This document shows, piece after piece, positions 26,627 through 46,822 of a DNA stretch of 64,000 bases. Source of the stretch: Panulirus ornatus (lineage: Eukaryota > Arthropoda > Malacostraca > Decapoda > Palinuridae); NCBI RefSeq assembly GCF_036320965.1, contig NC_092248.1, positions 25,701,820 to 25,765,819 on the forward strand, written 5' to 3'. Numbering within the stretch: position 1 is the stretch's first letter; each line of letters begins with the position of its first letter. The position numbers and the translations under genes are program-made. Under the pieces are notes generated by a model. It saw only the letters and a program-made list of their open reading frames with translations. It was not told the DNA's origin and searched no databases.

Positions 26627-27699
26627 TTGTTTAATTTGTTTATGGATGGGGTTGTTAGGGAGGTAAATGCAAGAGTCTTGGAAAGAGGGGCAAGTATGAA
26701 GTCTGTTGGGGATGAGAGAGCTTGGGAAGTGAGTCAGTTCTTGTTCGCTGATGATACAGCGCTGGTGGCGGATTCATGTGAGAAACTGCAGAAGCTGGTG
26801 ACGGAGTTTGGTAAAGTGTGTGGAAGAAGAAAGTTAAGAGTAAATGTGAATAAGAGCAAGGTTATTAGGTACAGTAGGGTTGAGGGTCAAGTCAATTGGG
26901 AGGTGAGTTTGAATGAAGAAAAACTGGAGGAAGTGAAGTGTTTTAGATATCTGGGAGTGGATCTGTCAGCGGATGGAACCATGGAAGCGGAAGTGGATCA
27001 TAGGGTGGGGGAGGGGGCGAAAATTTTGGGAGCCTTGAAAAATGTGTGGAAGTCGAGAACATTATCCCGGAAAGCAAAAATGGGTATGTTTGAAGGAATA
27101 GTAGTTCCAACAATGTTGTATGGTTGCGAGGCGTGGGCTATGGATAGAGTTGTGCGCAGGAGGATGGATGTGCTGGAAATGAGATGTTTGAGGACAATGT
27201 GTGGTGTGAGGTGGTTTGATCGAGTAAGTAACGTAAGGGTAAGAGAGATGTGTGGAAATAAAAAGAGCGTGGTTGAGAGAGCAGAAGAGGGTGTTTTGAA
27301 ATGGTTTGGGCACATGGAGAGAATGAGTGAGGAAAGATTGACCAAGAGGATATATGTGTCGGAGGTGGAGGGAACGAGGAGAAGAGGGAGACCAAATTGG
27401 AGGTGGAAAGATGGAGTGAAAAGGATTTTGTGTGATCGGGGCCTGAACATGCAGGAGGGTGAAAGGAGGGCAAGGAATAGAGTGAATTGGAGCGATGTGG
27501 TATACAGGGGTTGACGTGCTGTCAGTGGATTGAATCAAGGCATGTGAAGCGTCCGGGGTAAACCATGGAAAGCTGTGTAGGTATGTATATTTGCGTGTGT
27601 GGACGTGTGTGTGTACATGTGTATGGGGGGGGTTGGGCCATTTCTTTCGTCTGTTTCCTTGCGCTACCTCGCAAACGCGGGAGACAGCGACAAAGTATA

Positions 27700-27717
<18 letters not shown>
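26625..27717 (+). mobile_element. RTE-A LINE copy, 5'-truncated, short 3' UTR, open RT frame
   Basis: Begins in motif B ([11 protein letters not shown]) directly after (TA)n and ends in an A-run at 27,700-27,717. Confidence 0.95.
26627..27514 (+). CDS. RTE-A RT C-terminal fragment, open 295-codon frame
   Basis: Uninterrupted from motif B to the short-form stop (VVYRG-TGA). FADD at ~40-43, [11 protein letters not shown] at ~71, [14 protein letters not shown] at ~105, GHMERM and [13 protein letters not shown] near the end. It has no genuine start. It shares VGDERAW, VCGRRKL and LSADGT with the copies at 6,403 and 31,459. Confidence 0.86.
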   Translation: MFNLFMDGVVREVNARVLERGASMKSVGDERAWEVSQFLFADDTALVADSCEKLQKLVTEFGKVCGRRKLRVNVNKSKVIRYSRVEGQVNWEVSLNEEKLEEVKCFRYLGVDLSADGTMEAEVDHRVGEGAKILGALKNVWKSRTLSRKAKMGMFEGIVVPTMLYGCEAWAMDRVVRRRMDVLEMRCLRTMCGVRWFDRVSNVRVREMCGNKKSVVERAEEGVLKWFGHMERMSEERLTKRIYVSEVEGTRRRGRPNWRWKDGVKRILCDRGLNMQEGERRARNRVNWSDVVYRG

Positions 27718-27778
<61 letters not shown>

Positions 27779-27796
27779 CTTTTTTTTTTTTCTTTT
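27718..27796. repeat. (TA)n then T-rich run, tail-to-tail joint
   Basis: TA to 27,776, then TTTCTTTTTTTTTTT; joins the tails of a plus and a minus copy. Confidence 0.96.

Positions 27797-35260
<7,464 letters not shown>

Positions 35261-35352
<92 letters not shown>
35261..35352. repeat. (TA)n tract between two tail-to-tail SINEs
   Basis: TA repeat with ACATA and TGTA near its ends. Confidence 0.97.
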
Positions 35353-35613
35353 TTTTTTTTTTTTTTTTTTTTTTTCAAACTATTCGCCATTTCCCGCGTT
35401 AGCGAGGTAGCGTTAAGAACAGAGGACTGGGCCATTGAGGGAATATCCTCACCTGGCCCCCTTCTCTGTTCCTTCTTTTGGAAAAAAAAAAAAAAAAAAA
35501 AAAAAAAAGACGAGAGGGGAGGATTTCCAGCCCCCCGCTCCCTCCCCTTTTAGTCGCCTTCTACGACACGCAGGGAATACGTGGGAAGTATTCTTAATCC
35601 CCTATCCCCAGGG

Positions 35614-35616
<3 letters not shown>
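35353..35616 (-). mobile_element. RTE-A-derived SINE-like element, full copy
   Basis: T-run 35,353-35,375, then AACTATTCGCCATTTCCCGC and the stem-loop, the ACAGAGGACTGGGCC segment, a long A-run (35,485-35,508), and the 5' terminus CCTATCCCCAGGGATA. Tail to tail with the preceding plus SINE. Confidence 0.92.

Positions 35617-35697
<81 letters not shown>
35617..35697. repeat. (TA)n tract
   Basis: TA repeat adjoining the SINE 5' end. Confidence 0.97.
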
Positions 35698-35703
<6 letters not shown>

Positions 35704-35919
35704 AAATTACCCCAGGACCAATTTGTATGAAAGAATCCTGGTGTTACCCAGACATTTCAAAGGCCTCCTGCAACCAAAGGCTGCATTACCTCCAGCAGCA
35801 GGGGAATGTAGACTCCTTTTGAGTGAGAAGTTTTTTGACAACACTGTACTCCCAATGATACAGCAACCCCAAATGTGACTTTCATATGTGATGTAACCTC
35901 GAATAAGTGGAGTCTAGTA

Positions 35920-37066
<1,147 letters not shown>

Positions 37067-40000
37067 TCCCTGGGGATAGGGGTGAAAGAATACTTCCCAC
37101 GTATTCCTCGCGTGTCGTAGAAAGCGACTAGAGGGGACGGGAGCGGGGGGCCAGAAATCCTCCCCTCCTTGTATTAACTTTCTAAAATGGGAAACAGAAG
37201 AAGGAGTCACGCGGGGAGTGCTCATCCTCCTCGAAGGCTCAGAGTGGGGTCCCTAAATGTGTGTGGATGTAACCAAGATGTGAAAAAAGGAGAGATAGGT
37301 AGTATGTTTGAGGAAAGGAACCTGGATGTTTTGGCTCTGAGTGAAACGAAGCTCAAGGGTAAAGGGGAAGAGTGGTTTGGGAATGTCTTGGGAGTAAAGT
37401 CAGGGGTTAGTGAGAGGACAAGAGCAAGGGAAGGAGTAGCAATACTCCTGAAACAGGAGTTGTGGGAGTATGTGATAGAATGTAAGAAAGTAATTTCTCG
37501 ATTAATATGTGTAAAACTGAAAGTTGATGGAGAGAGGTGGGTGATTATTGGTGCATATGCACCTGGGCATGAGAAGAAAGATCATGAGAAACAAGTGTTT
37601 TGGGAGCAGCTGAATGAGTGTGTTAGAGGTTTTGATGCACGAGACCGGGTTATAGTGATGGGTGATTTGAATGCAAAGGTGAGTAATGTGGCAGTTGAGG
37701 GAATAATTGGTATACATGGGGTGTTCAGTGTTGTAAATGGAAATGGTGAAGAGCTTGTAGATTTATGTGCTGAAAGAGGACTGATGATTGGGAATACCTG
37801 GTTTAAAAAGCGAGATATACATAAGTATACTTATGTAAGCAGGAGAGATGGCCAGAGAGCGTTATTGGATTACGTGTTAATTGACAGGCGTGCGAAAGAG
37901 AGACTTTTGGATGTTAATGTGCTGAGAGGTGCAACTGGAGGGATGTCTGATCATTATCTTGTGGAGGCTAAGGTGAAGATTTGTATGGGTTTTCAGAAAA
38001 GAAGAGTGAATGTTGGGGTGAAGAGGGTGGTGAGAGTAAATGAGCTTGGGAAGGAGACCTGTGTGAGGAAGTACCAGGAGAGACTGAGTACAGAATGGAA
38101 AAAGGTGAGAACAATGGAAGTAAGGGGAGTGGGGGAGGAATGGGATGTATTTAGGGAATCAGTGATGGATTGCGCAAAAGATGCTTGTGGCATGAGAAGA
38201 GTGGGAGGTAGGTTGATTAGAAAGGGTAGTGAGTGGTGGGATGAAGAAGTAAGAGTATTAGTGAAAGAGAAGAGAGAGGCATTTGGATGATTTTTGCAGG
38301 GAAAAAATGCAATTGAGTGGGAGATGAATAAAAGAAAGAGACAGGAGGTCAAGAGAAAGGTGCAAGAGGTGAAAAAAAGGGCAAATGAGAGTTGGGGTGA
38401 GAGAGTATCATTAAATTTTAGGGAAAATAAAAAGATGTTCTGGAAGGAGGTAAATAAAGAGCGTAAGACAAGGGAGCAAATGGGAACTTCAGTGAAGGGC
38501 GCAAATGGGGAGGTGATAACAAGTAGTGGTGATGTGAGAAGGAGATGGAGTGAGTATTTTGAAGGTTTGTTGAATGTGTTTGATGATAGAGTGGCAGATA
38601 TAGGGTGTTTTGGTCGAGGTGGTGTGCAAAGTGAGAGGGTTAGGGAAAATGATTTGGTAAACAGAGAAGAGGTAGTGAAAGCTTTGCGGAAGATGAAAGC
38701 CGGCAAGGCAGCAGGTTTGGATGGTATTGCAGTGGAATTTATTAAAAAAGGGGATGACTGTATTGTTGACTGGTTGGTAAGGTTATTTAATGTATGAATG
38801 ACTCATGGTGAGGTGCCTGAGGATTGGCGGAATGCGCGCATAGTGCCATTGTACAAAGGCAAAGGGGACAAGAGTGAGTGCTCAAATTACAGAGGTATAA
38901 GTTTCTTGAGTATTCCTGGTAAATTACATGGGAGGGTATTGAAGGGGAGGGTGAAGGCATGTACAGAGCAGCAGATTGGGGAAGGGCAGTGTGGTTTCAG
39001 AAGTGGTAGAGGATGTGTGGATCAGGTGTTTGCTCTGAAGAATGTATGTGAGAAATACTTAGAAAAGTAAATGGATTTGTATGTAGCATTTATGGATCTG
39101 GAGAAGGCATATGACAGAGTTGATAGAGATGCTCTGTGGAAGGTACTAAGAATATATGGTGTGGGAGGCAAGTGAAAAGTGAAAAGTTTTTATCGAGGAT
39201 GTAAGGTATGTGTACGTGTAGGAAGAGCGGAAAGTAATTGGTTCTCAGTGAATGTAGGTTTGCGGCAGGGGTGTGTGATGTCTCCATGGTTGTTTTATTT
39301 GTTTATGGATGAGGTTGTTAGGGAGGTAAATGCAAGAGTTTTGGAAAGAGGGGCAAGTATGCAGTATGTTGTTGATGAGAGAGCTTGTGAAGTGAGTCAG
39401 TTGTTGTTCGCTGATGATACAGCGCTGGTGGCTGATTCATGTGAGAAACTGCAGAAGCTGGTGACTGGGTTTAGTAAAGTGTGTGGGAGAAGAAAGTTAA
39501 GAGTAAATGTGAATAAGAGCAGTAGGGTTGAGGGTCAAGTCAACTGGGAGGTAAGTTTGAATGGAGAAAAACTGGAGGAAGTAAAATGTTTTAGATATCT
39601 TGGACTGGATCTGGCAGCCGATGGAACCATGGAAGCGGAAATGAATCATAGGGTCTGGGAGGGGGCGAAAATTCTGGGAGCCTTGAAAAATGTTTAGAAG
39701 TCGAGAACATTATCTCGGAAAGCAAAAATGAGTATGTTTGAAGGAATAGTCGTTCCAATAATGTTGTATGGTTGCGAGGCGTGGGCTATGGATAGAGTTG
39801 TGCGCAGGAGGGTGGATGTGCTGGAAATGAGATGTTTGAGGACAGTATGTGGTGTGAGTTGGTTTGATCGAGTAAGTAATGTAAGGGTACTAGAGATGTG
39901 TGGAAATAAAAAGAGTGTGGTTGAGAGAGCAGAGGAGGGTGTTTTGAAATGGTTTGGTCACATGGAGAGAATGAGTGAGGAAAGATTGATCAAAAGGATA

Positions 40001-40433
40001 TATGTGTCAGAGTTGGAGGGAACGAGAAGTGGGAGACCAAATTAGAGGTGGAAAGATGGAGTGAAAAAGATTTATAGTGATCGGGGTCTGAACATGCAGG
40101 AGGGTGAAAGGCGTGCAAGGAATAGAGTCAATTGGAACGATGTGGTATATCGGGGTCAACGTGCTGTCAATGGGTTGAACCAGGGCATGTGAAGCGTCTG
40201 GGGTAAACTATGGAAAGTTTTCTGGAGCCTGAAAATGGAAAGGGAGCTTTGATTTCCCTGAAATATACATGACAGCTAGAGACATCAGTGTGAACCAATG
40301 TGGCCTTTGTTGTCTTTTCCCAGCGATTCCTCGTGCGCATGCGGGGCGAGGGGGTTATTATTTCATGTGTGGCAGGGTGGCGACGGAAATGAATACAGGC
40401 AGCAAGTGTGCGTTATGTACGTGTGCATATATG
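37067..40433 (+). mobile_element. RTE-A LINE, full-length-start copy, long-type 3' UTR cut short
   Basis: The 5' terminus TCCCTGGGGATAGGGG follows TA-rich sequence. 5' UTR 37,067-37,186, ORF 37,187-40,192, 3' UTR 40,193-40,433. The 3' UTR breaks off at GTGCATATATG, before the terminal stem-loop, and is joined directly to a second copy of the element's last ~980 bp. Confidence 0.95.
37187..40192 (+). pseudogene. RTE-A endonuclease-RT ORF, single frame with six stops
   Basis: ATG 37,187. The first 367 codons are open and hold the whole APE endonuclease: N24 in GSLNVCG, E53 in LALSETKL, Y124 in GAYAPG, D160/N162 in GDLNAK, D228 in LLDYVL, D255/H256 in MSDHY. This domain nicks the target DNA (known for the class). 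RT and C-terminal domain follow in the same frame, interrupted by TGA 38,288 (CGA), TGA 38,795 (TGT), TAA 39,068 (CAA), TGA 39,173, TAG 39,695 and TAG 40,043 (TGG). In-frame deletions lie at ~39,520 (15 bp) and ~40,025 (3 bp). Motif B reads [13 protein letters not shown]. Final stop TGA 40,190-40,192. Confidence 0.94.
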
Positions 40434-41413
40434 CAGAAGCTGGTGACTGAGTTTAGTAAAGTGTGTGAAAGAAGAAAGTCAAGAGTAAATGTGAATAAGA
40501 GCAGTAGGGTGAGGGTCAAGTGAATTGGGAGGTAAGTTTGAATGGAGAAAAACTGGAGGAAGTAAATTGTTTTAGATATCTTGGAGTGGATCTGGCAGCC
40601 GATGGAACCATGGAAGCGGAAGTGAATCATAGGGTGGGGGAGGGGGCGAAAATTCTAGGAGCCTTGAAAAATGTTTAGAAGTCGAGAACATTATCTCGGA
40701 AAGCAAAAATGAGTATGTTTGAAGGAATAGTGGTTCCAACAATGTTGTATGGTTGCGAGGCGTGGGCTATGGATAGAGTTGTGCGCAGGAGGGTGGATGT
40801 GCTGGAAATGAGATGTTTGAGGACAGTATGTGGTGTGAGTTGGTTTGATCGGGTAAGTAATGTAAGGGTAAGAGAGATGTGTGGAAATAAAAAGAGTGTG
40901 GTTGAGAGAGCAGAGGATGGTGTTTTGAAATGGTTTGGTCACATGGAGAGAATGAGTGAGGAAAGATTGACCAAGAGGATATATGTGTCAGAGGTGGAGG
41001 GAACGAGGAGATGTGGGAGACCAAATTGGAAGTGGAAAGATGGAGTGAAAAAGATTTATAGTGATCGGGGACTAAACATTCAGGAGGGTGAAAGGCGTGC
41101 AAGGAATAGAGTGAATTGGAACGATGCTGTATATCGGGGTCGACGTGCTGTCAATGGAGTGAACCAGGGCATGTGAAGCGTCTGAGGTAAACTATGGAAA
41201 GTTTTCTGGAGCCTGAAAATGGAAAGGGAGCTGTGGTTTCCGTGAAATATATATGACAGAGACATCAGTGTGAATGAATGTGGCCTTTGTTTTCTTTTCC
41301 CAGTGCTTCCTCGCGCGCGTGCGGGGCGAGGGGGTTATTATTTCATGTGTGGCGGGGTGGCGACGGAAATGAATAAAGGCAGTAAGTATGCGTTATGTAC
41401 GTGTGTATATATG
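40434..41413 (+). mobile_element. Tandem second copy of RTE-A 3' end (~980 bp)
   Basis: Repeats 39,452-40,433 with an offset of ~981 bp. It shares the same 15-bp loss, the TTTAGAAG stop and the TTTATAGTGATCGGG variant, so it is a local duplication rather than a separate insertion. The open frame 40,709-41,176 ends YRGRRAVNGVNQGM. Both units break at the same GTATATATG-type site. Confidence 0.93.
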
Positions 41414-42000
41414 TTTATGTCTGTTTTCACTGAACTGATAGAATTATGTGTAAAAGGCTGTGTATTTCAATTCAGTGGAAATTCTTATGCTCTAAAATCT
41501 GGTATGGCAATGGGTAACGCTCTTTCACCTGTGCTAAGTAATATTTACGTGGAAATTTTTGAAACAAAATTACTACAGGATGTCTTACCTTCTAATGCAA
41601 TCTGGTTTAGGCATGTAGATGTCCTTTGTGTTTGGCCATCAAATGAAAATTTACAAACATTTCTCCCCGTACTTAACACTTTAGTATCTTCCATTAAATT
41701 TACTGTAGAAGATGAAAATAATGGTATGTTACCATTTTTAGATTGCATGATCCATCGGCAAGGAAACAAGTTTAAGTTTAGCATACAGAAAACCTACCAA
41801 AGTATGCTCATATATCCATTATTACTCATCTGAACATGACATCTATGTTCCTTAGGGCATTACGTATTTACAGTCCAGAGTATATTGATGAGTTTGAGAT
41901 ATATTCTCTTTGATCTAATTTAAAGTACCGTATATTCTTCATTGATAAATATCTTAAATTAGCAAGGAAATTATTTCCTTTTTATAGAGTTTGTTTTCCA
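41414..42000 (+). mobile_element. Penelope-like element, RT fragment
   Basis: Open to a stop at 41,831-41,833. It reads FQFSGNSYALKSGMAMGNAL, then SPVLSNIYVEIFETK, WFRHVDVLCVWPSNENLQTF, SSIKFTVEDENNGMLPFLDC and HRQGNKFKFSIQKTY. After a frame change, SMFLRALRIYSPEYIDEF and a LKLARKLF stretch follow. The MAMGNPLSPVLSN / WFRYVDDVL / PFLDVLIHR order is characteristic of Penelope-like RTs. The usual YVDDVL box reads HVDVL, with one of the two aspartates lost, so the RT is dead. The GIY-YIG endonuclease and the 5' half are not seen. It begins exactly where the RTE-A tail stops. Confidence 0.88.
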
Positions 42001-42235
42001 CATTGATCTCATTTCATCTTGTGGTACTTTCATTACATTTCTATAGCTCTCTCTATATATATATCGGGAGTAGAAAACGTAGTCCGTGTGTTGATGATAT
42101 ATTTTCTTTCATATCCTCTTATATACGCCTGTTATATTAGTGTAGTATTCAATCAACTGAGTTTTTCGTCAAAAAGTCTGACCACATAATGTATTTCACC
42201 TTCATGAAGAGTTCCATATTCACTTCCAGTTCAGG

Positions 42236-42438
42236 ATGTCACGAAGGTCAGCGTTTGTCGTTTCATTACTTGCTGCTGTGGCCATTAGTACAGCAGTCCA
42301 GACAGCTGGCATTGCCAGGGACGGTGATGAGCAGGTGGCTGTAGTGGTGAGCCAGGTGGTGGAGCAGTACTTCGTTGGCTGTCACCTGGTGCTGGCCGCT
42401 ACAACACAACATTCTCAAATGTTACAATACATCATCAG
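42236..42438 (+). CDS. IR-like gene exon 1 (signal peptide)
   Basis: ATG at 42,236. MSRRSAFVVSLLAAVAISTA is a standard secretory signal: two arginines, a hydrophobic core at residues 7-20, small residues near a likely cleavage at ~24-27 (TAGIA). It is followed by RDGDEQVAVVVSQVVEQYF and VGCHLVLAATTQHSQ. The exon ends ATCATCAG|GTAAAC in phase 2. A TATA-like CTCTATATATATATC lies at ~42,049-42,063, but no promoter is proven. The Penelope fragment ends ~235 bp upstream. Confidence 0.78.
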
Positions 42439-42740
42439 GTAAACCTGACTAAATGGGTGTTAGATGATCTGTGTCTCACCTGGCATAGTCAGGTGCCATT
42501 GTGCGTACGTAGCTGGTTCACATCAAGCCAGGAGACAAGCACGCTGGAGCCACCTAACTTCCACTTTGATTATTCTTCATCAGTTTGATAACATTCCTTT
42601 GATATACGTTGACGAGCACATCTATCTTCTCCCCTAAAATCTTGTAAGATAAGACTTACTGATAATCGTTATGGAGCTAATCTTAACTAAGACAAATAAC
42701 AGAGTACAAGACTTCAATTTACCTTTCTTTCTCCCTCCAG
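42439..42740 (+). other. Intron 1 of IR-like gene
   Basis: Starts GTAAAC and ends with a strong pyrimidine tract TTTCTTTCTCCCTCCAG; 302 bp; no repeat recognised. Confidence 0.75.
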
Positions 42741-42902
42741 ACAATTATCTGATGATATGGGTATTGTGGTGGTTGAAGCCGAGTCATTGTTTACTACGGA
42801 ACAGCCAGCACATCACCACCTCCTTCAGGAAGTGTGGGGTGAAGCCCGACATACCTGCCGTGCTCTAATCCTCCACCTCACCAGTGACAACGTGGCCTCC
42901 AG
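42741..42902 (+). CDS. IR-like gene exon 2
   Basis: Completes the split Arg codon (AG|A) and reads QLSDDMGIVVVEAESLFTTE, then HHHLLQEVWGEARHTCRALI and LHLTSDNVAS. It ends AG|GTGACG in phase 2. 162 nt, no stop in this phase. The cysteine in TCRALI and the VWGEAR stretch are, from recall, typical of this receptor group. Confidence 0.76.
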
Positions 42903-43284
42903 GTGACGTCGTGACACTCATAAGTGTTGTAACCAAACTCTCCTGGACGAGTCACTCAGATCACATGTTTTACTTTATTGACTTCCTTGTGTTATTCTTC
43001 GGCCATTACATTTTATCGGCATCACTGGTTCTTGTAGCTGGTTACATAAATTATTAGCAAATGTGGCCATATTCTTGAGGTCCCATTTTCACCTTTTGTG
43101 AACTATTAAGATCATTTTGTATTACCACTTTAACTGGAATATGGATTGTCATAAACCATATTTTTGTTCATTTCTTCTGGTAGCCATTGAACTGCAAATC
43201 AATGTTACAGCTGCAGTAAGATTATAGCTGTATTGTTACTCATACTTTACTGGTGAAATGAGTGAACATGTAGGCACTTAGAGA
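42903..43284 (+). other. Intron 2, first part, unassigned
   Basis: Starts GTGACG. No element recognised before the RTE-A scrap at 43,285. Confidence 0.5.
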
Positions 43285-43335
43285 GGTTGATGTGCTGGAA
43301 ATGGACTGTCTGAGGATGATAAGTGGCGCGCAGAA
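43285..43335 (+). pseudogene. ~50-bp RTE-A scrap
   Basis: Reads like VDVLEMDCLRMISGA against [15 protein letters not shown] of RTE-A. Too short to define ends. Confidence 0.6.
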
Positions 43336-43659
43336 AATTGTGTAAAAGTTCCCTCCTCTGCAGACGATCATACAGTCACATGACACAGAACCCTGACACT
43401 AGACAACAACAAAAGTGCAACCTTTCATCATTTATTTCACCCAGAAAAGATCTTTTACATCGCCATGTAGTTGTCAGTCAAACTCTTAACCGTAGACTGA
43501 TAGAAATCCAACCAGCAGGTCCGGGACGTACACAAAGTGCATCACAGAACTACTCCTTAATGCTTGAAGGATTATTAGGTTAGTGGATTAGCTTGACATT
43601 GACGGCCTTAGTGACCCTGGCAGTTAATACGCTTAAAGCCTAAGCAACCAACCACCAAC

Positions 43660-44470
43660 AAACCAACCATCCAGCCTGCACCCTCCAGTCACTTTCAGTG
43701 GACAAAATTCTTCTTGGTTCCAAATATGATACACATCTGACAGTCACCCGCCATACCACAAGCATCAACACAAAAGCAACAAACAAAACACTTAATGGTA
43801 CCAAATTTAGACAAGAAAAGAAATTTTTGGTTTCATATACAAACAATTCATCTTCTTTACCCTAAACTGAGCCTCACTTACCTGGTCACGCACCCTGCCA
43901 TAAACAAACATAGCAAACTGCACAATACAGAGCACTGAGAACAATCCTTGGCTGCCTAGCAACCACAGATTCTCAACACCCACACAACTAAACAAGGATC
44001 CTCACATTACCGTCCCACCTCAATATGCTTGACACGCAATACTTTGCAGCAGCAACATACAACTCCAATTCAAACACCTTCATAACTAACCACCAAACAA
44101 TTAGTAGAAATGTTAGGCTTACACCTCCTTCACATTTCAAAACTCTGTGCTCACAAATCCTCTCATCCTTAACAAACACAACACTTATAGAACAGTTACA
44201 CACAGAAATGACCTAACAAGCACGAAAAAAACCGCCCTCCAAACACATTCCTCACTTCAATCCACCACTCATACATCCATTTGAAACCAGGCTCCTCAGA
44301 CATGCATGAGTTACACTTTTCGTCTGGACTGTGGACACCATCCATCTCTACAACATTAAAAACTCTGATCAACATATCCAAGACACAACTTCTATACTGA
44401 AAACTCGGAACATCTACTCCCAAATTGTCCAGCACTTACAATCACTCGGCATACGCATGTTTTCACACTC
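43660..44470 (+). pseudogene. Degenerate LINE C-terminal RT region (Jockey/I-type style)
   Basis: With frame changes: LGSKYDTHLTVTRHTTSINT and KATNKTL near 43,715-43,800, then a QYRALRTILGCLATTDSQH-like stretch near 43,920-43,980, then HLNMLDTQYFAAATYNSNSN (44,010-44,070) and a PPSHFKTLCSQILSSL-like stretch. The pattern 'LGxxxDxHLT...H...K...K / ALRTIxGCLATTDxQHLH / HxxMLxxQFxAxA' is typical of the region after the RT in Jockey/I-group LINEs. Stops within. Lies in intron 2 of the IR-like gene. Confidence 0.65.
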
Positions 44471-46822
44471 CTTAACCTGTGGTCCCCTCCTACAGGAGGT
44501 AGAAGGGACTCCTGGGGCAGAAGGTAAGACAGGAAGGCTGATCGGGGAAAAAATGAGATTGTTAAAGCGATGAAAGACAGATGCACAGAAGTAATAGTTC
44601 AACACAATCCCATTAAGTTAGGACTAAGGAACACGAATGCAAAGGTGACCTAAACAGTTTACTTTTCGAATGATCAGGGAAGATCAACTGGTGAATCAAA
44701 CAACCGGTCAACAAGGATCAGATATCTGTTACTGAAACGTTGTTTATATATGTTTATTAGATGAGCAGGAAAAGCAAGCCCGTTACTCACATACTGGACA
44801 AGTTCGCACCAAATATTATGCATTTCAAGGTAGGAAAGAGTCATTAGGTCATATGTTCTATTTTATGAAACCTAGACACTTTAGACATTAGAATGAATGT
44901 GACTAAATCAGATATATCACAGCATAAATCACTAATAAGGACACGAGCTTCGGCAATCTTGGCAGAAATGTATTATTACGGCAACAGAAATGCATCATAT
45001 GGCAACAAACCAAAAGTTTTGTTAACTCAAAGAAATGTTTCAAAGTCAGCAGCCAAACATATCCAGACCAGACAGTTTGCTGGTCATGTTGTCTGACGTA
45101 CGTATGAAGGAAACATCGTCTTACACACAAGTGTAGGAACGTCACACTTGCGCTGACGATGGAAACAGACTCAAATGTTCCAGCCACAAAGCACATTCCA
45201 TCACGATTATTCACTATGTGCAAGCCACTGGATTATACGCTTTCAACTTACTTTGTCTAAGAAGATAGTTACCATCGAAATGTTTTAAAGGGATTCAGAC
45301 ATATCATTACTGTAAATTCCAAGAGGAATAAACTCCCAATAAGGAAGTGAAGATACTAAAGCATAGAAAAACCTGAGCATATGGAAGATGACTACAGTTT
45401 TGAGGTTTGATTCATTATTGCTTCTGACTGACATCTCATAGTGACTATATGAACCTGCTGGCCCCAAACTTTCTTGCCTCACTGTAAATGGGATAATTCA
45501 TAACCTCTTTATAAGGGAGATTCCGCTGGCACGACCTATACTCCACCTTAAAAGAATTATCCAGCAAAGCTATTTTGTGCAAAGGCTTTTTATGCTCTTA
45601 CATACTTAACAGTTTACAGACTAATAGATCATATTCAGTAGACCCTTTTTGGAATCTAAGATCAAGAAGAAGAAGAATAAAGGAGTGGACTGCAACCACA
45701 ATGAGAGGTGGTCTGGCGGAGGGTAACGTCTCATCTCTGGATGTAAGTTACTGTTGTGATCGCTACACGACTGATAGTGCGACGCCAAGTCAAAGTTTGA
45801 TGATGAATTAATATGTTAAACGAGGAATTGATCACCTAAGTTGAAAAGTAGACAGTAAACGGGATCACTGTCTTCTTCAGGTGGACACTCATCAAAGATG
45901 AAAGAAACTGCTCCAGTGATCAATCCAGGTCGTATAAGAAATGAAGTAAATTTGTTTACCTCCAAAAATTGATAGATATTGTTTCCTTAGCAGCGATGAT
46001 TAAGTTGATGCTGAGGTTCTCTTGTAGGTAGATATCTTCTTTCATTGAGAAAGTCTCCACAAAATACTTGATCCATTAAGATAATTTCATGGAAAGTTTG
46101 CTTCAGTAAGTTCCTCGTCAGTTCAGTAAGATGGTTCACATTCTTCCCAGTGGTCCACAGTCGCACGCACGGTCGACACTTTCCAGCTGGTTAGGACTCA
46201 TTTCTGAATTGTTGATGTATATGATGCTCCAGGTAAACCAAGTGGGCTTAGGACGCAGGCAATGGAAATCGAAAGAAAGCAAGTGACTCGGCAGAAATTC
46301 CTGATGGTCCAAAACAAGAGGAGCAAGATTTGCAAAAATTGGTCTCGCAAAACAGAACTTTTTTTGAGTTCTGTTATGTAAAGCTTTGAGCACTACTGCA
46401 TCCTGACAATATCGATCTCTAAATCACTTCAAAGGAACATGTGTCATGCACTCTTTAATCAGAAATGAGATAATGAAACTACCAAATCTTGGAGTCCAGA
46501 ACAAAGATAAATGTGCACTGGGCATACATACTTAAATCTTTGACTTCATTCTACTGGGAAAAGGAGATGCAACTCTCAGCATCATCTTCATGGGGCGATT
46601 CTTGCGGTTACTATCGGAAGTTTCTACTGTTGGTCTCTTTTCATTGTACTGGCGAGTGAGGAAGTTCATGGACTTGTCCTCATGAACGTTCTTGTAAAAC
46701 AACTGGGTAGAGAGAGACGTGCCGGTTTCGTCATGTTCCTCATTGTCAGAATGTGACACAGCCACAGGACGGAAGAAAAGAGATAAACGATTTTGATGGA
46801 GAACATGGCTGAGGTATTCAGA
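44471..46822. other. Intron 2, unassigned middle part
   Basis: No convincing exon or element. Short open frames (44,893-45,096 +; 45,575-45,811 +; 46,532-46,765 -) have no familiar motif. Confidence 0.45.

Noticed and set aside
45575..45811. 78-codon plus-strand frame in intron 2 as a possible extra exon
   Set aside because: No recognisable motif, and exons 2 and 3 join directly in phase, so no exon is needed here.
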